A stretch of DNA of 64,000 bases from Coprococcus_C sp934318045 (lineage in GTDB: Bacteria > Bacillota > Clostridia > Lachnospirales > Lachnospiraceae). Both the position numbers and the translations under genes were made by a program. The notes under the pieces were generated by a model. That model was given only the letters and a program-made list of their open reading frames with translations. It did no database searches and was not told the DNA's origin. The DNA lies in assembly GCA_934318045.1 (NCBI GenBank), contig CAKREY010000001.1:186001-250000 (forward strand). The letters run 5' to 3'. Shown piece after piece: positions 17,368 through 25,962 of the stretch; positions within the stretch are counted from its first letter, which is position 1, and each line of letters starts with the position of its first letter.

Positions 17368-18327
17368 TTATTCCTTATAAAATTCTGGGATGAAGCTTTC
17401 TTTTGCCACTTCACCTTCCTGGTAAAATGCCTGCTCCACGCCTAAGTTTATTGCATAATCGAGCAGTTTACGGTACGATTTGCGGCGGACCTTATCCTTA
17501 AGTTCCGGAAACCGTGCGCCGATATCACCAACCGGTGTGTACTGACTCATCATACTGATATAGATTTGATCTTTATATGTCTCATACAGATACCGTACGA
17601 TCTTCTCTGCTTCCATCAGATGTTCCGGCAGTAACAAATGACGTACGATCACGCCACGTTTTATATAGACACCTTCAGCATCAAAGACGACTTTCCCACA
17701 CTGGCGCACCATCTCTGCAATCGCAGCCTTTGCCACCGCCGGATAATCCGGTGCGTGAGAATACTTCGCCGCCGTATCCGCATCCATATATTTCATATCC
17801 GGCAGATAGACATCTACCAGCCCTTCTAACATGCGCAGCGCTTCCACCCGCACATAACTGCTTGTATTATAGATAAATGGCAGGGAAAAGCCCTGTTTTT
17901 TTGCCTGCCGGATTGCCTGTGCCACCAGTGGGATGAAATGATCGGCAGTGACCAGATTGATATTCGCCGCGCCTTCTGCTTCGAGATCATAAAATATCTG
18001 CACAAGCTCCTCCACCGTGATCTGTCTGCCTGCACCACCATCTGAGATTGCATAGTTCTGACAATACACACAGTGAAGCGGGCATCCGGTAAAAAATACC
18101 GCACCGGAACCATTTTTCCCGGAAATACACGGTTCTTCCCACATATGGAGTGCCGCCCGTCCGATCCGCATGGTGGCAGCTTCACCGCAAACACCGGTCT
18201 CGCCAGCTGCACGGTTTTTCTTACAGTTCCGTGGGCATAGTACACAAACTGACGCATCTGTATCGTTTATTCTAGTTTGCTGATTTTCACTCTGACTGTT
18301 CCTGATACTTTTTTCCATCTCACTCAT
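17368..18327 (-). CDS. Radical SAM protein, pyruvate formate-lyase activase-like
   Basis: About 319 residues. A CVLCPRNCKKNRAAGETGVCG segment, split here as CxxCPxxC followed by a distant Cys, precedes the radical SAM motif TGCPLHCVYCQN (C-x3-C-x2-C) that binds the 4Fe-4S cluster. This two-part Cys pattern is typical of the PflA-like family (COG1313), whose substrates are mostly unknown. The ATG at 18327 overlaps the EamA stop by 8 bases, suggesting translational coupling. ATGs at 18363 and 18318 are alternatives. Tex follows after 13 bases. I cannot name a substrate. Confidence 0.85.
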   Translation of the reverse strand: MSEMEKSIRNSQSENQQTRINDTDASVCVLCPRNCKKNRAAGETGVCGEAATMRIGRAALHMWEEPCISGKNGSGAVFFTGCPLHCVYCQNYAISDGGAGRQITVEELVQIFYDLEAEGAANINLVTADHFIPLVAQAIRQAKKQGFSLPFIYNTSSYVRVEALRMLEGLVDVYLPDMKYMDADTAAKYSHAPDYPAVAKAAIAEMVRQCGKVVFDAEGVYIKRGVIVRHLLLPEHLMEAEKIVRYLYETYKDQIYISMMSQYTPVGDIGARFPELKDKVRRKSYRKLLDYAINLGVEQAFYQEGEVAKESFIPEFYKE

Positions 18328-19213
18328 GTTCCCTGTGAACTTCCTGTCTGTGCGGCCGCTCAATCGTGATATACCACTTCACTACAGACGTTCCGATGAT
18401 CACCACATATCCGATCACACTTAAGTAATCCGGAATCTGATCCAGGAATAAAAATCCCCACAATGCTGTAAAAAGCACAATCGAGAAATCATAGACCGAG
18501 ATTTCCTTTGCCGGTGCATAGGAGTATGCTTTCGTGATAAAAACCTGTCCGCCTGCCGCTGAAACACCTGTACAAATCAGAAACAGCCACTGAAGTCCGC
18601 TCATCGGCTGATACTGAAATACAAAAAATGGTAATGTCACAACACAGGAAAAGGCGGAGAAGAACAATACGATAATCATACTATTTTCTCCGCGTTGTCC
18701 CAGTTTTCTGACAAATGTATATGCAAATCCGGCACCAAATCCACCGAGCGCACCAACAAACGCCGGCACAACTTCCATACTCATCGTCGGCTTCACGACA
18801 AGCAGCATTCCGACAAATGCAGCAGCCACGGTCACCCAGTCCAGCTTACTTGCAACCTCTTTCAATACGAAAAAGGAACAGAGAATTGCAAAAAATGGGG
18901 ACAATTTATTGAGCATCGAAGCATCCGAGATTGGTATATGGTCGATTGCATAAAAATTACAAATCAATCCACACGTGCCTCCGATGGCACGACAAAGCAG
19001 ATACTTCAGATTACCTTTTCCGATTTGAAACGGCTGATGTGCTTTTACCAGTGCAGCAATTGCAATCAACATCGCGACCAGATTCCGGAAAAAACATTTC
19101 TGCATCGTCGGCACATCGCCCGATAGCCGGATAAATAAGCTCATCAGGGAAAAGCAAAATGCCGATAGCACGATGCATACGATTCCCTTTTTACTCTTTT
19201 CCACGTCTCTCAC
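18320..19213 (-). CDS. EamA/DMT-family transporter
   Basis: 297 residues with about ten membrane helices in two EamA repeats. The first begins IVCIVLSAFCFSLMSLFIRL and the second is near residue 150 (VPAFVGALGGFGAGFAYTFV). The start at 19213 is GTG. A second GTG at 19204 is better spaced from the GGCGGGAA upstream, so the true protein may be three residues shorter. It lies 24 bases after thiI and overlaps the radical SAM gene. Transported compound unknown. Confidence 0.87.
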   Translation of the reverse strand: MRDVEKSKKGIVCIVLSAFCFSLMSLFIRLSGDVPTMQKCFFRNLVAMLIAIAALVKAHQPFQIGKGNLKYLLCRAIGGTCGLICNFYAIDHIPISDASMLNKLSPFFAILCSFFVLKEVASKLDWVTVAAAFVGMLLVVKPTMSMEVVPAFVGALGGFGAGFAYTFVRKLGQRGENSMIIVLFFSAFSCVVTLPFFVFQYQPMSGLQWLFLICTGVSAAGGQVFITKAYSYAPAKEISVYDFSIVLFTALWGFLFLDQIPDYLSVIGYVVIIGTSVVKWYITIERPHRQEVHREHE

Positions 19214-19237
19214 TTCCCGCCTGATTCATCCTGTTTA

Positions 19238-20419
19238 TTAACGACAATATACAATCTCCACGTCTTCGATTGCCTTCGCGATCAGAGGCTCAATCTTGCC
19301 GACAAGCGCCTGCTCAGACTCTAAAATTTGCTCCATCTTCGGCTTTGTCACCGGATGCTGTGCCACAAAGGTTGTACAGCAGTCTTCATACGGAAGGATC
19401 GATGTCTCATATGTTCCGATTTTCTCTGAGATATCGATAATTTCCTGTTTATCCATGCCGATACACGGACGGAATACCGGAAGCTTGTCAATCGCGCTGT
19501 CGATAACGAGCAGACTCTGTGTTGTCTGACTTGATACCTGACCGATACTCTCACCGGTAATCAGGCATTGACAATCTTCTTTTAGCGCGATCTCCTGTGC
19601 GATCTGATACATGATACGCTTCATGATGATTGTCAGTTCTGCATGCGGACAGTTGTCATAGATTGCAAGCTGCACATCTGTAAACGGTACCACATGGAGT
19701 TTGATCACACCTGAATACTTCGACACAATCTTCGCAAGATCAATAACTTTTGTACGTGCCTGCTCGCTTGTGAATGGTGGTGCATGGAAATACACCGCTT
19801 CGATCTCCACACCACGCTTCGCGATCATATATGCTGCAACCGGGCTGTCGATACCACCGGAAAGAAGCGTCATCCCCTTACCGTTCGTGCCGACCGGAAG
19901 TCCGCCCGGGCCAGGTATAATCTGGGAATAAATATATGTGACATTCCGTACTTCCACATTGATAAATACATCCGGCTTATGAATATCGACTGTCATATCC
20001 GGATAAGCATTTAATAAATCTGCACCAAGATCGCAGTTTAATTCCATCGAAGTCTTTGGAAATGTCTTATTATTTCTTCTTGCATTTACCTTGAATGTAA
20101 AATGCTTATCGTTATATTCCTCTGCCACATGTGCAACGACTGCCTCGGAGATTGCCTCGTAGCTTAACTCCTCCACAACCTTGACCGGGCACACACCGAC
20201 GATACCGAAGATCGTTGTGAGTACCTTCATGACATCCTCGTAATCATAATCAGAGAACGCCTCAACGAAAATACGTCCATATTCCCGGCGCACCTCGAAC
20301 TTGCCAAGTGGCTTTAGACGTGCACGCATACGCTTGCACATGATTTCCTCGAAGACGTAACGATTCTTTCCCTTCGTTCCGATCTCCGCATATTTGATCA
20401 AAAACATCTTATACTGCAT
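19238..20419 (-). CDS. thiI: tRNA 4-thiouridine synthetase ThiI
   Basis: 393 residues. An N-terminal ferredoxin-like and THUMP domain (about 1-165) precedes the PP-loop ATPase domain with LLSGGIDSPVAAYM, which adenylates U8 of tRNA before sulfur transfer. The C-terminal rhodanese domain found in E. coli is absent, as is normal in Firmicutes, so sulfur would come from the adjacent cysteine desulfurase. The ATG at 20419 has GAGG 6 bases upstream and fits the family N-terminus (YKMFLIKYAEIGTKGKNR). Longer starts are rejected. Confidence 0.96.
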   Translation of the reverse strand: MQYKMFLIKYAEIGTKGKNRYVFEEIMCKRMRARLKPLGKFEVRREYGRIFVEAFSDYDYEDVMKVLTTIFGIVGVCPVKVVEELSYEAISEAVVAHVAEEYNDKHFTFKVNARRNNKTFPKTSMELNCDLGADLLNAYPDMTVDIHKPDVFINVEVRNVTYIYSQIIPGPGGLPVGTNGKGMTLLSGGIDSPVAAYMIAKRGVEIEAVYFHAPPFTSEQARTKVIDLAKIVSKYSGVIKLHVVPFTDVQLAIYDNCPHAELTIIMKRIMYQIAQEIALKEDCQCLITGESIGQVSSQTTQSLLVIDSAIDKLPVFRPCIGMDKQEIIDISEKIGTYETSILPYEDCCTTFVAQHPVTKPKMEQILESEQALVGKIEPLIAKAIEDVEIVYCR

Positions 20420-20494
20420 TGTAATCCTCATTTCTAACTGCTTTATTTGTATCTTCCAACGATTCACTATAGCAGAAACAGCGGGGAATATCAA

Positions 20495-21640
20495 TTATTT
20501 CTTCCGTGTATAGCGCCGCAGCATCGGAAGAGTCTCCTTTAATACTGCCACACAATAATCCACTTCTTCCTTCGTGTTCCACTCGCAGAAGCTGAAACGA
20601 AGTGTCGATTCTAACTGTGCCTGTGACAGTCCGATGGCAGTCAATACGTGGCTTACCTGCGGTTTATTCGAAGAACAGGCGGAACCTGCGGATACATAGA
20701 TGCCCTTATCGCCGATCGCACGCATCAAAACTGCGGCACGCACGCCCTCGAAGCTGATGCTTGCAATATGCGGTGCCTCGCCGGAATGGTCGTAGACACC
20801 CTCGATCTTCGTCACTTCCGATACAAGATAATCCCGCACCTCGCGCACATGCTGCATCTTTGCCTCATGGTCGGTATAGATCATCTGCGCCGCAAGTCCC
20901 ATGCCTGCGATTCCCGGCAGATTCTCCGTACCGGAGCGCATGAAATTCTGCTGTCCGCCTCCGTAAATAATCGGGCGGATCAATGTCTTGTCCTTGATAT
21001 AGAGTGCCCCGCTGCCCTTCGGTCCATGGATCTTATGCCCGCTCACAGAGAGCAGGTCCACACCGAGCTGCTTCGGGGTGAATTTTAATTTGCCATATGC
21101 CTGTACTGCATCGACATGCACAAGTGTCTGCGGATTGTGTGCCTTCACAAGCTTCACAAGCGCCTCGATTGGCTGGATGCTTCCAATCTCGTTATTCACA
21201 TACATGCAGCTAACGAGTATCGTATCGTCACGCAGCAGTTTTGAGAGGCTCTCTAAATCCACTTTTCCATCAGAGCCAACGTCCAGAAAACTGATCTCAA
21301 AGCCTTCCTTCTGCAGAAACTCCACCGTGGAAAGCACGGATGCATGCTCGATCGGTGTCGTGATAATATGCTTGCCCGCACGGCGGTGTGCAAGTGCCGC
21401 ACCGATTAAGGCAAGATTGTTCGCCTCTGTGCCGCCGGATGTGAATACAATCTCCTTCGGCATACATTTGAGCGTCTTTGCGACCTGCTCGGTCGCGGTA
21501 CGCTCATAGTCCTTCGCGGTCAATCCTTTCTTGTGCTGGGACGACGGATTTCCGTAATCCACGTCCAGCAGCTTCACCATCAATTCTTTTACTTCCGGAA
21601 ACACAGCGGTTGTCGCTGCATTATCAAAATAGCATTCCAT
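20495..21640 (-). CDS. Cysteine desulfurase (NifS/IscS family, ThiI partner)
   Basis: 381 residues of class V aminotransferase fold. The PLP-binding lysine lies in LLSVSGHKIHGPKGSGALY and the catalytic cysteine in the loop YVSAGSACSSNKPQVSHVL, both intact. It removes sulfur from cysteine as an enzyme-bound persulfide. Its position directly upstream of thiI (gap about 75 bases) indicates that it supplies sulfur for tRNA thiolation and perhaps Fe-S assembly. An AAGGAT site precedes the ATG. It corresponds to the NifZ-type enzyme paired with thiI in Bacillus. Confidence 0.95.
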   Translation of the reverse strand: MECYFDNAATTAVFPEVKELMVKLLDVDYGNPSSQHKKGLTAKDYERTATEQVAKTLKCMPKEIVFTSGGTEANNLALIGAALAHRRAGKHIITTPIEHASVLSTVEFLQKEGFEISFLDVGSDGKVDLESLSKLLRDDTILVSCMYVNNEIGSIQPIEALVKLVKAHNPQTLVHVDAVQAYGKLKFTPKQLGVDLLSVSGHKIHGPKGSGALYIKDKTLIRPIIYGGGQQNFMRSGTENLPGIAGMGLAAQMIYTDHEAKMQHVREVRDYLVSEVTKIEGVYDHSGEAPHIASISFEGVRAAVLMRAIGDKGIYVSAGSACSSNKPQVSHVLTAIGLSQAQLESTLRFSFCEWNTKEEVDYCVAVLKETLPMLRRYTRKK

Positions 21641-21667
21641 AACTTTTATCCTTTTTGCGTTTTATAT

Positions 21668-23245
21668 CTAATTTCCTGTCACATATTTGTAAATACTTCT
21701 GCATGTCGGTGCTGAATAATGGACGCCATCGCCAATCGTCTGTGGATTCAGACCATAGTAAGTATCAATAAAATACCCGTCAAAATCAGCAACGTGATTG
21801 TGCATATACGTATTAAAATCACGGATATTCTGGTTGAACCCGGCGGCTCCATAATTGTTGCTATACCGGAAGTTTGCACCTACCGGATTGACAGACATAA
21901 TACAGATTGTCGCGCGCGGATATTCTGCATGCAGTTTCTTAAAGAATGCAACATAATTTTCATAATTAAAGATATCATTCAATCCAAAATTTGATACGAT
22001 GATTGCATTTGGTTTCCGGTTCAACGTCTCACGGATATGTGGATATGCAGTATTATTCAGCCATACATACCCGCCGGATACCTTTGCAAGGAAGTTCGGA
22101 TGGATTGACTCGTTCCGGTCCATATATCCATAAATCGTATTTCCGAAACCTACCATACGAGAATCTCCAAGCCACAGATCTACATTTCCGATACCTTTTA
22201 CGACACGGTTTGTGCCGGCTGCCTGGAAGATTGATTTTGCAAATGGCAACGCAGTTGCGCCAGGTGCATTTCCGCCCTTTGCAACGAGCTTGATCTCAAT
22301 TGCCTCGATTCGTTTTGCCATACCGGTGGAACCGGCTGTAATCCCATTCTTTGCCCAGTCCAGCCATCCATAGGTCTGGATATGTACACGATAATAAATA
22401 TCATAGTAACGCGCAATATTTCCTGTCAGGAAAATTTCAACTGCCTCTAACCGTTTTCCCTGCCCGGTTGTTCCTGCCTGCTGCCCGTCAGAACGAAATG
22501 ACTGCCATCCATAGGTCTGTCCATGCACACGATATGTCACACCACCATCAATGGAATGATTTTTTATAGAGATTGCCAAGGCTTCCATTCGCTTTGCCTG
22601 ACCGACTGTTCCAAGTGTTGTGCCATCTTTTACTTCAGGCAGATTTCCATATGTCTGTACATGACCGGAATATACAACATCTGCAGATTTATCCCCCTCT
22701 ATACTTGAAAAATCCGTACTGCCCGGTGCCGCCTGATCTTTTGCAACCAATACAATCTGGATTCCATCCAGTTTTGCTCCATATCCGCAGGTTCCGGAAA
22801 CTGCACCATTTTTCGACCATCCAAGCCAGTCTCCACCACCGATGTGGCTGCGGTAATATATGTCATACTTTTCAGCCGCATCACCGGTCAGACGAATGCA
22901 GAGTGCTTCTAACCGTCTTCCCTTACCGGTTGTTCCAGCCAGCTGGCCATTTGTCTTCCATGGCTGCCAGCCTTCTTTTTGCACATGCGCACGATAAGTA
23001 AGTGTGACTGTGGATTGGATTGTGACAGCTTCTAACCGCTTTCCGGTTCCGAGATTTCCGAGTGTCGTTCCATCCTTTACCTGTGCCAGATTTCCGTAGC
23101 TTTGCATATGCCCGCTATAATACACGGATGGCACATCCGCGGCCTGCGTCTTCAGCGGAGGCATACAGCAAAGCATCGTAATCAACATACAGATATTGAC
23201 AATCCACGCTACCCCTCTGTTTTTCTTTGTTCGATTCTTCTCCAT
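21668..23245 (-). CDS. Secreted ChW-repeat protein with SGNH-hydrolase-like domain
   Basis: 525 residues. A signal peptide (charged N-terminus, hydrophobic 13-33, cut near TQAADV) is followed by six clostridial hydrophobic-W (ChW) repeats in two sets of three (about 37-165 and 190-325). Repeats carry the GW or GN position and (K/R)(R/L)(L/I/M)(E/D) endings. The C-terminal 190 residues look like an SGNH/GDSL esterase: block I VDLWLGDSRMVGFG, block III SNFGLNDIF, block V DGVHYS with the catalytic Asp/His. It probably acts on cell-surface or extracellular glycan esters. It is placed between rsmE and the cysteine desulfurase with 15- and 27-base gaps, unusual for a surface protein. Confidence 0.85.
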   Translation of the reverse strand: MEKNRTKKNRGVAWIVNICMLITMLCCMPPLKTQAADVPSVYYSGHMQSYGNLAQVKDGTTLGNLGTGKRLEAVTIQSTVTLTYRAHVQKEGWQPWKTNGQLAGTTGKGRRLEALCIRLTGDAAEKYDIYYRSHIGGGDWLGWSKNGAVSGTCGYGAKLDGIQIVLVAKDQAAPGSTDFSSIEGDKSADVVYSGHVQTYGNLPEVKDGTTLGTVGQAKRMEALAISIKNHSIDGGVTYRVHGQTYGWQSFRSDGQQAGTTGQGKRLEAVEIFLTGNIARYYDIYYRVHIQTYGWLDWAKNGITAGSTGMAKRIEAIEIKLVAKGGNAPGATALPFAKSIFQAAGTNRVVKGIGNVDLWLGDSRMVGFGNTIYGYMDRNESIHPNFLAKVSGGYVWLNNTAYPHIRETLNRKPNAIIVSNFGLNDIFNYENYVAFFKKLHAEYPRATICIMSVNPVGANFRYSNNYGAAGFNQNIRDFNTYMHNHVADFDGYFIDTYYGLNPQTIGDGVHYSAPTCRSIYKYVTGN

Positions 23246-23260
23246 GATTTTCTTCCTCCC

Positions 23261-24007
23261 TTAGCGTTCCATCTCAAACATCAAAATGGATAAAACTGTA
23301 AGTCCCGCTGTCTCTGTACGCAGAATCCGGTTTCCAAGTGTGATGACTTTTGCACCTGCTGCTTCTGCCTGTTCCACTTCTTCCCGCGCAAATCCACCCT
23401 CCGGGCCTATAAAAACCGCAATTTTTGCTCCATCCGGCATCTGTGCCGCCTGACGGATCACATCTCTTGCATACGTGATTCCTTCCGCACTCTCATATGG
23501 CAGAAGTATCATATCAAATTCGCAAGCCCGCGTGAGTGCTTCCTTCCAGGAACAAAACATCGATACTTCCGGAATGATTCCCCGCCCGGACTGTTTTGCA
23601 GCCGACTCGGATATCGCCTGATAGCGTTCTATTTTTTTCGCTTTTTTCTTATCCTCAAGTTTCACAACCGTCCGCTTCATCATGACAGGAACGATCTCGG
23701 CTGCACCAAGTTCCACCGCTTTCTGGATGATCAGTTCCATCTTGTCCGATTTCGGCATGCCCTGAAACAGCGTGATTGCGCACGGAAGCTCTGCTGCGTT
23801 CTGGCAGATATCCTCAATCCTTGCAAAAACCGCATCGGCATCGATGCTTGCAATCCGACATGTATACTCTTTTCCTTTTCCGTCACAGATTATGATCTGG
23901 TCGCCGATTGACAGCCGGAGCACATTTTTGATATGGTTGACATCCTCTCCTGTGATTGCAATCTGCTCCTGCGCGTCATTGCAATCTTCTACATAAAATC
24001 TTGGCAT
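23261..24007 (-). CDS. rsmE: 16S rRNA (uracil1498-N3)-methyltransferase
   Basis: 248 residues with a PUA-like N-terminal domain and a SPOUT-fold C-terminus forming the deep trefoil knot (AVFIGPEGGFAREEVEQAEAAGAKVITLGNRILRTETA, quoted in part by its GPEGG and LGxRILRxETA motifs). It methylates U1498 of 16S rRNA. The ATG has AAGGAG upstream, inside the end of the lipoprotein gene 12 bases away. In most Firmicutes rsmE directly follows prmA. Here about 8 kb separates them. Confidence 0.95.
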   Translation of the reverse strand: MPRFYVEDCNDAQEQIAITGEDVNHIKNVLRLSIGDQIIICDGKGKEYTCRIASIDADAVFARIEDICQNAAELPCAITLFQGMPKSDKMELIIQKAVELGAAEIVPVMMKRTVVKLEDKKKAKKIERYQAISESAAKQSGRGIIPEVSMFCSWKEALTRACEFDMILLPYESAEGITYARDVIRQAAQMPDGAKIAVFIGPEGGFAREEVEQAEAAGAKVITLGNRILRTETAGLTVLSILMFEMER

Positions 24008-24019
24008 AACTTTGCTCCT

Positions 24020-24517
24020 TTATTCCGGATGCCACTCAATCGTTCCATCCGGATAAATATAATCATAGCCACCCTTGTCACAGTTCGGCACGATGGTCGG
24101 TCCTGTTTCTTCCACCGGTGCTGCAGTTGTTTCCGGTGCCTGTGTTGTCGCCGGTGCTGCAGTTGTAGCCGGTGCCGCGGTTGTAGCCGGTGCTGCGGTT
24201 GTAGCCGGCGCCGCAGTTGTGGCCGGTGCCGCGGTTGTAGCCGGTGTAGTCGTCTCTTTCTGTGTTGTTTTTTCTTTCTTTTTATCTTCTTTCTTTTTTT
24301 CTGTCGTCTGCTCTTTTTGTTTTTCTGTCGTTTTCTTCGTATCTTTTTGTTTCTCTGTCGTTGGCTCTTTGTCCTTCGCTTCGGTTGTCACCGCTGTATT
24401 TTTTGACGCATCTCCTGCGGTTGCCGGAGCATCGCCGGAACTTTTTCCACATCCGCTCAACAAAAGAAGGGATGCAAGCGCACAGACACAAGTCCATTTT
24501 TTCCACTGTTTTCTCAT
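24020..24517 (-). CDS. Small lipoprotein with Lys/Thr/Glu and Ala-Pro-Thr repeats
   Basis: 165 residues. A lipoprotein signal peptide ends in the lipobox LLLLSGC, so the protein is lipid-anchored outside the membrane. The rest is low complexity: a Lys/Thr/Glu-rich stretch (about 48-95), then AAPATT hexapeptide repeats (about 98-130), like an extended wall-spanning stalk, and a short C-terminal module (CDKGGYDYIYPDGTIEWHPE) with one cysteine. No enzyme domain. It is 14 bases after the DHHW gene and 12 before rsmE. It may be a spacer or anchor for the O-acetylation machinery. That is inference from position. Confidence 0.78.
   Translation of the reverse strand: MRKQWKKWTCVCALASLLLLSGCGKSSGDAPATAGDASKNTAVTTEAKDKEPTTEKQKDTKKTTEKQKEQTTEKKKEDKKKEKTTQKETTTPATTAAPATTAAPATTAAPATTAAPATTAAPATTQAPETTAAPVEETGPTIVPNCDKGGYDYIYPDGTIEWHPE
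24144..24251. repeat. 18-bp tandem repeat, six units
   Basis: Units of 18 bases starting GTTGT(A/C/G)GCCGG at 24144, 24162, 24180, 24198, 24216 and 24234 (the last partial). They encode AAPATT on the minus strand. The third-position differences between units show they are not brand new, but length variation between strains is expected. Confidence 0.9.
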
Positions 24518-24531
24518 ACTTTTAAACTCTC

Positions 24532-25947
24532 CTATTCTGCTTCAAATATATAATTCGTGTCAACGATTGTTGCATAATAACGTCCATCTTTGTGACTGAT
24601 TACTTCTACCTGATACGTTCCCGGTGTGAATGCCTGTTTTCCGATATAAGCGGTGTAGCCATAATCAGATGGTGTACCTTCCGTGATCTCATCAGCCGGA
24701 AAGGCCTCCACCACATACGTGTCCTGTTCTCCGCAAAAACGCAGATAGACCGGAGAAGTGTCCTCCACATAGGCTGCATCTAACATGCCCTGAAATTTAT
24801 AATATCCATTTGCCTCTGACTTTTTGTATTGTACCACATCTGACTGGTAGCTGCACGTTTCTTCTGCAAAAGTGCGAAGTGGTGCCGGCATCACAGGTGC
24901 AAACTTCACAAGGTTCACCAGATTACGCTCCACAAGCTCTATGATGCAGACATCCCGGTTTTCGGTATACATCGCATCAATCTGGTATGGCACTGCTTTG
25001 CAAAATTTTGCTGTTTTAAAATTATCCGCAAGAAATGGCAACAAAGTATTTCCAAACGAATCCCGGAAACAAAGCAGACTTTTTTCCACATCCGGATTGC
25101 CTGTCGTCTCCACAACTGTCGCTGTCACATCATCCGTTCCCTGATAAGAATAATCTATGTATTTGGCATAATCATATTCCGTTTCCGGGTGTCTTGCAAG
25201 TGGATATAGTATTTTATCGATATCTCCTTCAAAATCATGCCGGATTTCCGGTTCTGCCTGTGTCAAATCCGCGTGCGGCATATCTGCCTGCCGAAGCAAT
25301 GCATCTGCAACCAGCACAGCACCCCGGTTATCCCAGTGGGAATCCCCTTTATGATACAGCACTTCCTCTCTTGATTCAAACAAAGATGTGATATCGACAT
25401 AATTACACTGCCTGTCCTGTAGTACCGGAAGAAGCCGTTCCAGATTCGAAGGTTGTTTCGACCGGATATAGTAATATGGCATATGCTCCGGATAGAGTGT
25501 ATTCTTGTTCGGCGGGCTCGCAAATACAAACGTCTTTCCAAGCCCTTCCACATACTCCTGCATCAGGGAAATCACGGTCGCTGCATTTTGTATGCCACGC
25601 TCACGCATACGTTTTTTCCCCTGGTAATCATCCAGCGTTGCTCCGAGATACAGCCAGTCATCTGTCCCGACAACAGCCAGTTGTTCACTCGACTGCGCAA
25701 ACACATGGCTCATCAAAATTGCATCTGCTGTGACTAATTCCTGCCGGTAAGCAAAATGATCTGAAAAATATGTCTCAAGTTCCGGAAGATATTTATAATT
25801 TAATTTGTGTTCCCGCACGATTGCAGGTTTTTCTGCCAGTTTTTTATTCTCTGTGGATTCCGGTTCCCGATACCAGAGCATGCCGATCAACGGAATCGCA
25901 AGAATCGTAAAAAACAAACAGCAGAATATAATACGGTAATGCTTCAT
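24532..25947 (-). CDS. DHHW-family protein (AlgJ/AlgX-like O-acetylation factor)
   Basis: 471 residues. One N-terminal membrane helix (about 6-25) exports the protein. The body has an SGNH-like fold related to AlgJ/AlgX. The catalytic motif DSHWDNRGA (the DHHW signature, about 210-218) and the nucleophile-type segment CFRDSFGNTLLPF are present. A beta-sandwich C-terminus of about 110 residues follows. Such proteins take an acetyl group delivered by an MBOAT protein and place it on an exported polysaccharide. The MBOAT gene lies 15 bases upstream, supporting the pairing. The target glycan is unknown. Confidence 0.87.
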   Translation of the reverse strand: MKHYRIIFCCLFFTILAIPLIGMLWYREPESTENKKLAEKPAIVREHKLNYKYLPELETYFSDHFAYRQELVTADAILMSHVFAQSSEQLAVVGTDDWLYLGATLDDYQGKKRMRERGIQNAATVISLMQEYVEGLGKTFVFASPPNKNTLYPEHMPYYYIRSKQPSNLERLLPVLQDRQCNYVDITSLFESREEVLYHKGDSHWDNRGAVLVADALLRQADMPHADLTQAEPEIRHDFEGDIDKILYPLARHPETEYDYAKYIDYSYQGTDDVTATVVETTGNPDVEKSLLCFRDSFGNTLLPFLADNFKTAKFCKAVPYQIDAMYTENRDVCIIELVERNLVNLVKFAPVMPAPLRTFAEETCSYQSDVVQYKKSEANGYYKFQGMLDAAYVEDTSPVYLRFCGEQDTYVVEAFPADEITEGTPSDYGYTAYIGKQAFTPGTYQVEVISHKDGRYYATIVDTNYIFEAE

Positions 25948-25962
25948 CCCACGCCTCCTTGT

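Noticed and set aside
24075..24599. 174-codon plus-strand frame with Val/Ala repeats.
   Set aside because: It is the complement of the AAPATT repeat in the lipoprotein gene and runs across two genes.
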